The position numbers and the translations under genes were made by a program. Shown piece by piece: positions 58,201 through 64,000 of a stretch of 64,000 bases of DNA. Within the stretch, counting starts at the first letter, position 1. Each line of letters starts with the position of its first letter. Source of the DNA: Chlorokybus atmophyticus (lineage: Eukaryota > Streptophyta > Chlorokybophyceae > Chlorokybales > Chlorokybaceae); the NCBI GenBank assembly GCA_009103225.1, contig RHPI01003124.1, forward strand, positions 1-64,000. Direction: 5' to 3'. A model generated the notes under the pieces. That model saw only the letters and a program-made list of their open reading frames with translations, was not told where the DNA came from and did not search any database.

Positions 58201-61200
58201 TCACAACAGCAAATATGAATGGACGCTGGTAGGCGCCCTGCAAGTGTGAACTCGACTCCAGTTACCAACATAAAAGGCACACCAACCTACGCCGTTACTC
58301 CGGAAGTGCGGTTTGCTAGAAAATAACTCAGGATCTGCAGTGGCAACCGTAATCAGTATTGTGCTTATGCTTGTGCTTATGCTGCAATCCTGCACAAACA
58401 TAACTCAAACTTACCCCAATAAAGATGAACAGCAGTCCTCCAGCTGCCCACAGCCAGGTGGGCACCAGGCTGGCTGCCTTCTTCGAGGGCCGTGCAATCT
58501 TGACGGCCTTGGATGTGCTTCCCTTAACAAGGTTGGAGGGAGCGCGCTTGCGCGGCTTTGACGCGGCCACTTGAGGTCCATCAGACTCGCTCGCTGTGCC
58601 GTTGTAGTTGCTAACAGGCAAGCCTGAGTCTGAAGTCAGTGCACTGTCGGATGCTGTTGCATCAGACAATGCACTGACTGCGCCTGATGAGGCCTTGGCA
58701 GCCTTCTTGCGCAGCTTCTTGTCAAGATCCTGCATGTGGCATGTCAGCATCATTGCAAGTAGGCAGGACATGCCGACAAGATAACCACATAGGTCCGTCG
58801 CATACCCTGGCCTTGCGCTGCTTCTCTTCTTCATTCTGTCGTTCAAGCCGAGCTTGCTCCTTGGCAATGCGGCGCTCCTCACTGCGCTTCTTGCGGTCTT
58901 CTGCAGCCCTTGCAGCCTCTAGAGCAGCAAACCGGCGCTTTTCCTTCTCCACAGCCTCATCAACCTGACCAGCAAGACGACCTTCAATTGCAGCAAAGAC
59001 GCATGCCAAGATGGGGCGCTCGCAAATTCGCACATGCAGGGGACATACCTGCTCATCCTCAGACTTTGGAGCAAGGTTCAACACTTCCTGAGCTTCAGCT
59101 TGTATCCTCTCCAGCTTGGAGACCTTGCTCGCCTTGGGAACCTCCGCCTTTGCAGGGGCTTTTGGTCCATCAGACCCAAGGGAACTTTTTTCAGCAACAA
59201 TGCCATTGGCAGTAGGCGAGGTCGGCAACTTCTCCTTGACAACCTCTGCCTTCTTTACTGCTGGCTTGAGTGGTGCTTCCACGATAGGCTCCTCTGTTTT
59301 GGGTGGTGGTGCTGGCTTCTTTATGGTTTTTTCTGCCTGGTTGGCAGCTGGGGCTGCGGCAGCAGGCTTGGCAGGTGTCTCGTCCAGAATGTCATCAAGC
59401 CCAGGGTCATAAATGCCGACTGCCACTGCTCGCCTGGGGTTGCGCTTCTGGCTGAGCTTGACGTAGTGTTTGCGGTACTCCACGTCTCCGTTGAGGAGTG
59501 CATGCATACGCTCCCTTTGCTCGGCGCACAGAGCCTCGCACTCGTCGTACTGCTTAGCCTCAGCCATACCCCTTGCAGTGCGAATATCACGCCTATTGTT
59601 CCTATGTTCCTTTTCCTGCAATATAAATAATGACATGAGTGCAAACATGGAGTCAAGCCCAATGCGGAGTTTGTGGAAGGCCTGGCGCAGTCTCAGGCAG
59701 AAATCTGCTAACATCTGCTGAGTTGTCCAGTTGCTACTCATTGCTCACCTGATTGTACAGGTTCTTTTTCGCAACGCGAAGCTCTTCCATGAGCTCATCA
59801 TGTTGCAGTTGAATCTGGGCTTTTTCATTCCTAATGCCCTCAATCTGTGCATCGATGGCAGCTGCTTCCTCCCGATGCTTGTCCAGCACCTGTGAATGAA
59901 CAGCGCGGAGGATGAAGCAACTACGCAGAGATGGCTGATAACTGTACCAAGCCAAGGCTCGCAACTGAACTTGACAGCACTAATTACCTGTTGATGAACA
60001 GCATGCTGACTGCGCAAAACCTCAATCTCCTCTCTCCAGAACTGTTCACCAGACAAGAATGAGCAAAGCCACTAACTGATACCCAGACCGCACAGAGTCC
60101 GATGTGGAGGACGGCATGGCAGCTTTTGGCTGCTTGTTTACACCTTGAGCTGCGAATGAAGCTCGTCACGCTCTGCTTTTGTGCCAGACAACGAGTGCTT
60201 TTGGGCGTCCAGCTGGCGAACAGCCTCTCTGCTGTCCTTCAGCTGCTTGATCTGGCGGACCAGCTTCTTCTCTTCAGTAAGAGGAATGCTTTCATGTTGT
60301 ATACGGTACTCGTGCTCTTGCAGCTGCAGAAGGCACAAGGATGAGCAACAATGCATGCAATGCTGCTTGCAACCAGCAAGCAACTACCATGCTGAACGCT
60401 TGGTTACTGTATAGCCTACCAAGGCATCTAGTTCTGCCTCGCTAGAGCACAGCATCTCCCGAGACTTGGTGCGCACATTTCTGGTCTCCTCAGCGCCGCG
60501 TTTTAGTGAAGCCTGAGCAAAACGTCAATATGTGTGAGATACACAATGTCATCATATTCAAATGGAGTTGATATGACAAGTGAAGTGCCAACCTGCAGGG
60601 GCGCCATGGTGTCCTGCTTGGCCCTAATCTCTTCTCGAGACTTCTTTAGCCTTTCCTGCACAGCGATGATGTTGCTAATCACCTGACTGCGAGCCACCTG
60701 CAACACAGCCTTGTCAGTCACCCCTTAACCTAACAACCGTCATGAATGCGACTTGCTCCTGGTCTCAAACGGCATAAAAACTGCTGTGCCGTTGTCATGT
60801 TGTGCGTAGCGGTGCCATCGCACACATCTGACCTGCTTCATTGTGAGTGCTACTTGGCAAAACTTCTGCTTCTCCCGCAAGTGATCGCGTCGCTCCTCCA
60901 TGCGTGTGATTGCCGAGAGGGCATTGTCAATCTCGGGCTTGGGGATGCGAACGAGGAAAAATGTGCGTGTGACAGGAGCTGCCGGTGCTGCCGCTGCTGC
61001 TGGCAATCGCATGTTAGAAAACAGATAATACCAGGGAAACTCCTATTCCGACAAACAAACATGATACTCAAAGCACCGAATGATAATTATGGGCATATAT
61101 GGTGTAGTTCAGAGATTGCACACTATAATACAGTGCAGCTAGCAACAACATGATCTGCTCAGATGATTACGGTCGCTGCTTACGCGGATCAGTACCTGAG

Positions 61201-61352
61201 ATATCAGCTTGAACTGCTTCAGGCTCATCAGCTGCTGGTTCCGGCAGCTCATCCGTGACCTCTTGCTGGTCATCCTCTTCTTCTTCTTCAGTTGCAGGCG
61301 GGTGCAAGTCAAACGGCTGCGTGGCAGCAGGCGCAAGCTCGACAGCCTCCAT
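58201..61352 (-). CDS. Proton-pump-interactor 1-like coiled-coil protein with C-terminal membrane anchor
   Basis: Exons 61352-61196, 60999-60833, 60697-60593, 60512-60420, 60323-60144, 60041-59988, 59889-59749, 59615-59049, 58964-58806, 58730-58415 and 58334-58201 sum to 2073 nt (690 aa plus stop), all in phase. In order: a Glu/Pro-rich acidic N-terminus (EEEEEDDQQEV); RTFFLVRIPKPEIDN; long coiled coils including the family-diagnostic HESIPLTEEKKLVRQIKQL; a Lys/Pro/Ala-rich linker; a second coiled coil (EKEKRRFAALEAARAAEDRKKR); and a hydrophobic helix WLWAAGGLLFIFIG near the C-terminus. Arabidopsis PPI1 binds the regulatory tail of plasma-membrane H+-ATPase; that role is inferred here. Retention of the last intron would give a different short tail. 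The start is the first ATG before the acidic region. Confidence 0.85.
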
Positions 61353-63333
61353 TGTCTGCCCAGCATTGAGTACTCAGTACATGCAAACAGCACCAATACG
61401 CCACTCAGTGGAAAGCTAACAAATGCCAGGTCAGCCTCAGACAGCATTAATCATTTCTGCAAGCGCAACACGTAACAACCGCAAAGAGGCCTACAAGGAT
61501 GACCAACAGACAGCAAGCAAGTGAGCAGACTACTTGCTTCGACACTTGTGTGGCAACGCCGTGTAGCGCAACCAAGTCAGTACTCACCTGAGAAGAGCGG
61601 TGGAAGGCTGCAGGAAGCGTTGCACCGTTAGCCCGAGTCAGTGGCAGACTCAATGCTCGACCCGAACCCGCTTCACACAGCCGGCGGCGACGGAGACAAC
61701 GATGGCTGCGAGACGTGCGTGCTTATTCTAACAGCGGCAACAAACCCTAATTCTTTCGAACGCGCAATCGATTAGTAATTGCACCGGCAGCCTTGGGGAA
61801 ACGGCATGCCCGGCTGCGGTGATCAACTGGGAGTTCGCAACGCGCATCACTTGCCACGCTATGACTTACTCATGACATGTACTACTGCAGTGGCAGCCGC
61901 TGCTGCCCGCCCGCGGCCACCGCCAGATTCCGCAACGCGCATCACGCGGCAACAAACTCCCCGCCAAACCGAAACCGTTGAGATCCGGTTGCACGCGCGG
62001 CCCGCAACGAGGTCCATCAATCTGCTTACTTCAGTTCAACACAACCTGGATTGGATCAGCCGGTCTGACAACAACCAGTTACCGTCGATACGGATCACAT
62101 TTACGCAACTTCTGAAGCGTTTGCTTGATCGGCGGCGGTGTTGGTGGGGACATGCTTGGCGGGGCGTGGCGGCAGCTGCCGCGGTTGAGGCGGGGCTTAA
62201 ATGGAGTGTTGCCACGTGTAGTAAGGAGTAGTGGTAAACCGCAACCGTTAACGACAGCCTTGCGGACAGCCGCAGCTGCAGCTCACTGGTCCCTCATGCC
62301 AGCTACTGTTGCGCCGCAGCTCCCTACAAGACCTCTCCAGGCCCGGCCCTGGCAGCTATTACTTTACGCCACAAAAGGTAGTAGTAACTGTTTCGTGCTC
62401 AAGCGAGCACATGCATACAGTTGCTGAGGTCTGTTAGCAGAAGCCCAATTGGGGACACTTGGGTGCTGCATGCTCCATGCAGACGTGACCAAATTGCCCG
62501 GACATTAGCTTGTAAGGTAGCTATCAAGTAGGCCCGATTACAGTGAGTTTGCATGTTGACTTCTGCTTTAGCATACGGTTCACAAGTGCATCAGTTAAGC
62601 AGAAACAATTGTGCACCAATGTCGCCTGCGTCTTCGGTTTGTCAGCTGCATTTCTTTGTTGCATTTCACAGATGACGATGGAACATGACGGAACATACTC
62701 CGCGTGCGAGGTTAGATGACGATGGCACGTAACATCGATCAAAGAAGCGAGCAGCCAACAAGCAGGCGAGGATGGAGAAACTGGTTGCGTGATTGCATTG
62801 TTGTCGCGAGGAACAGAGGAAGTGTTGCAGCTAGGTTGTACAGCAAACCTGTGTAATCAGGGTTGTATGAAAGCGATGCAGTGCCTTGCTGATCGCTACA
62901 CATACTGCATTTCCATGTCTATGCGCAAAGCGTGCTCAACGCAACAATCATGGTGTTGCAGTTGCTGGCTTGATTACTAGGATTAGGGATACACTGTCAC
63001 CACGCAATGTCGCGGAGTGCCTGCTGTCCGCCATTGATGCACTGAGTCAATCAGCAGGGCAACAAGCTACCAATGAGCTCCAGGCTTGAGCATGTTTCTT
63101 ATGGAATGTCATGATTATCAGCAAGGCCTACGCTTATGTGCAGCAAAGAGATCCAGACGCCACAACAGCCCTGACTTGGAGGGGTGTTTATTGCACAGGT
63201 GAGTTGCCACTGCTTGCTATCAGGAAAATTGCAAGTTGCAAACAACAGACCACTACACCTACTGTACCCTAGCAGCCAAACACTATGTAGTGCGCGCTGT
63301 GTAATGCTCATGTCAGTGGAGGCCATACCGCAT
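61353..63333. other. Intergenic; no gene recognised
   Basis: The left part is the 5' flank of the PPI1-like gene, with a probable 5' UTR intron donor (CAG|GTGAGT on -, near 61588). The remainder shows only short open frames without domain character. Confidence 0.5.
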
Positions 63334-63781
63334 TCAAGGCAAGTAGAGGCCCCTGCCTTTGCGGTCTTCACCATCGTCATCGCCAAGCCCTGTCATGCGT
63401 CGCAGCACTGCCTCCAGCTCATTGCGCCTGTCGCCTTCTTCCACCCACACCTGCGCCACATATGCGAGCACGCACATAGGCCAGTGCTCCGGAGGCCCTG
63501 GCCAAGACCAACAACAGAGTCGTAAGTCAATCATGCTAGCCTGCTGTGAAGCTGCCTATGGCGCACTTGCGCGGGTTGCAAGCATTCTTCGCACCTGTCA
63601 GCAGTCCTGTTTGCGAGTCCCCTTCCCTCTCCAACTTTTTCCACAGGTTTTCTAGCGTGTCTTCCACTGGCAACTCGTGCACGTCCAGCGATACATCAAT
63701 GTTACGATATTTTCCGGCAGGAAAGCTTACTGCGCGCGCCAGTGCAAACATACTGTTGTACTGTGATTCGGATTCAAAGCC
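63334..63781 (-). CDS. Unrecognised gene, last two exons (partial, continues beyond the window)
   Basis: Exon 63781-63595 follows a TTTTGCAG acceptor. It encodes GFESESQYNSMFALARAVSFP and a VDVHELPVED-like stretch ending LLTG. The last exon, 63497-63334, joins in phase 1 after GGCCAG. It encodes GPPEHWPMCVLAYVAQVWVE, then an acidic/Arg tail ending GLYLP and a stop. Upstream exons are probably beyond the window end. I do not recognise the family. Confidence 0.55.
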
Positions 63782-64000
63782 CTGCAAAATGCAACACGTA
63801 TAAGACATGTACAGTAACTAAAATGCAATGTACATGTGTACATACATGTTGGCGCCTGGCCGTGTCAGTTGCAATCACTGATTCATGAACATGACATAGC
63901 TTCGCTTTTGGTGCAAAAGTGTAAACAACCTCATGAGCTGTTTGCGCGCAAAAATGCACAGCGCAAGTATCTACAACACGGAGCACGCCAGTAACCACGC

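Overview
The window looks like nuclear DNA of a green alga (Chlorophyta), though the species cannot be named. The protein-coding genes are cut into many short exons. Introns are GT...AG, very often ending in TGCAG. Base composition is near 50% GC, and microsatellites, poly-G/poly-C runs and one N gap are frequent. Two observations point to the green lineage: a gene that reads as a plant-type proton-pump-interactor (PPI1-like) protein, and a tyrosine-recombinase retrotransposon whose split direct repeats resemble PAT/kangaroo elements (kangaroo was described from Volvox). Gene models were built by eye from splice sites. For three genes and for the retrotransposon polyprotein the exon lengths sum exactly to a multiple of three with a terminal stop.

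Layout. 0-7 kb: repeat-rich DNA with a 26-bp array of dyads, a 110-bp array rich in ACCAT..ATGGT palindromes, a scattered TTGACAGYCGCC motif and two poorly supported gene fragments. 7.04-13.35 kb: a complete DIRS-order (PAT/kangaroo-type) retrotransposon. It carries repeats A1...B1-A2...B2, a spliced Gag-RT-RNase H polyprotein on + and a tyrosine recombinase on -. 14.8-21.1 kb: a secreted subtilisin/sedolisin-superfamily protease with a thrombospondin-3 repeat, followed in frame by a kelch-like region. 21.7-24 kb: a poly-G run, a LINE C-terminal remnant and a perfect 19-bp hairpin. 24.1-30.2 kb (-): valyl-tRNA synthetase, 23 exons with an N-terminal transit-like extension; the N gap falls inside one intron. 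30.45-32.1 kb (+): a CCDC174-like gene divergent from it. 32.1-40.1 kb: AT-richer DNA with almost no recognisable genes. 40.1-46.7 kb (-): a two-pore-type cation channel with an EF-hand. 47.8-51.15 kb (+): phosphoacetylglucosamine mutase. 51.6-54.7 kb: a pogo/Tigger-type DNA transposon with terminal inverted repeats and TA target duplication, followed by a small related MITE. 55-57.5 kb: more repeats and a tRNA-derived SINE-like piece. 58.2-61.35 kb (-): the PPI1-like gene. 63.3-64 kb (-): the 3' end of an unrecognised gene running off the window.

The genes have unrelated housekeeping, transport and secretory roles, and no pathway cluster is evident. The most unusual object is the retrotransposon. 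It combines intact-looking open frames, two phase-matched introns in an RNA-templated element, a minisatellite inside one intron, an antisense recombinase overlapping the polyprotein end by 114 bp, and a shared ATG at its repeat junctions. The second most unusual is the possible protease-kelch fusion controlled by whether one 86-bp intron is spliced.
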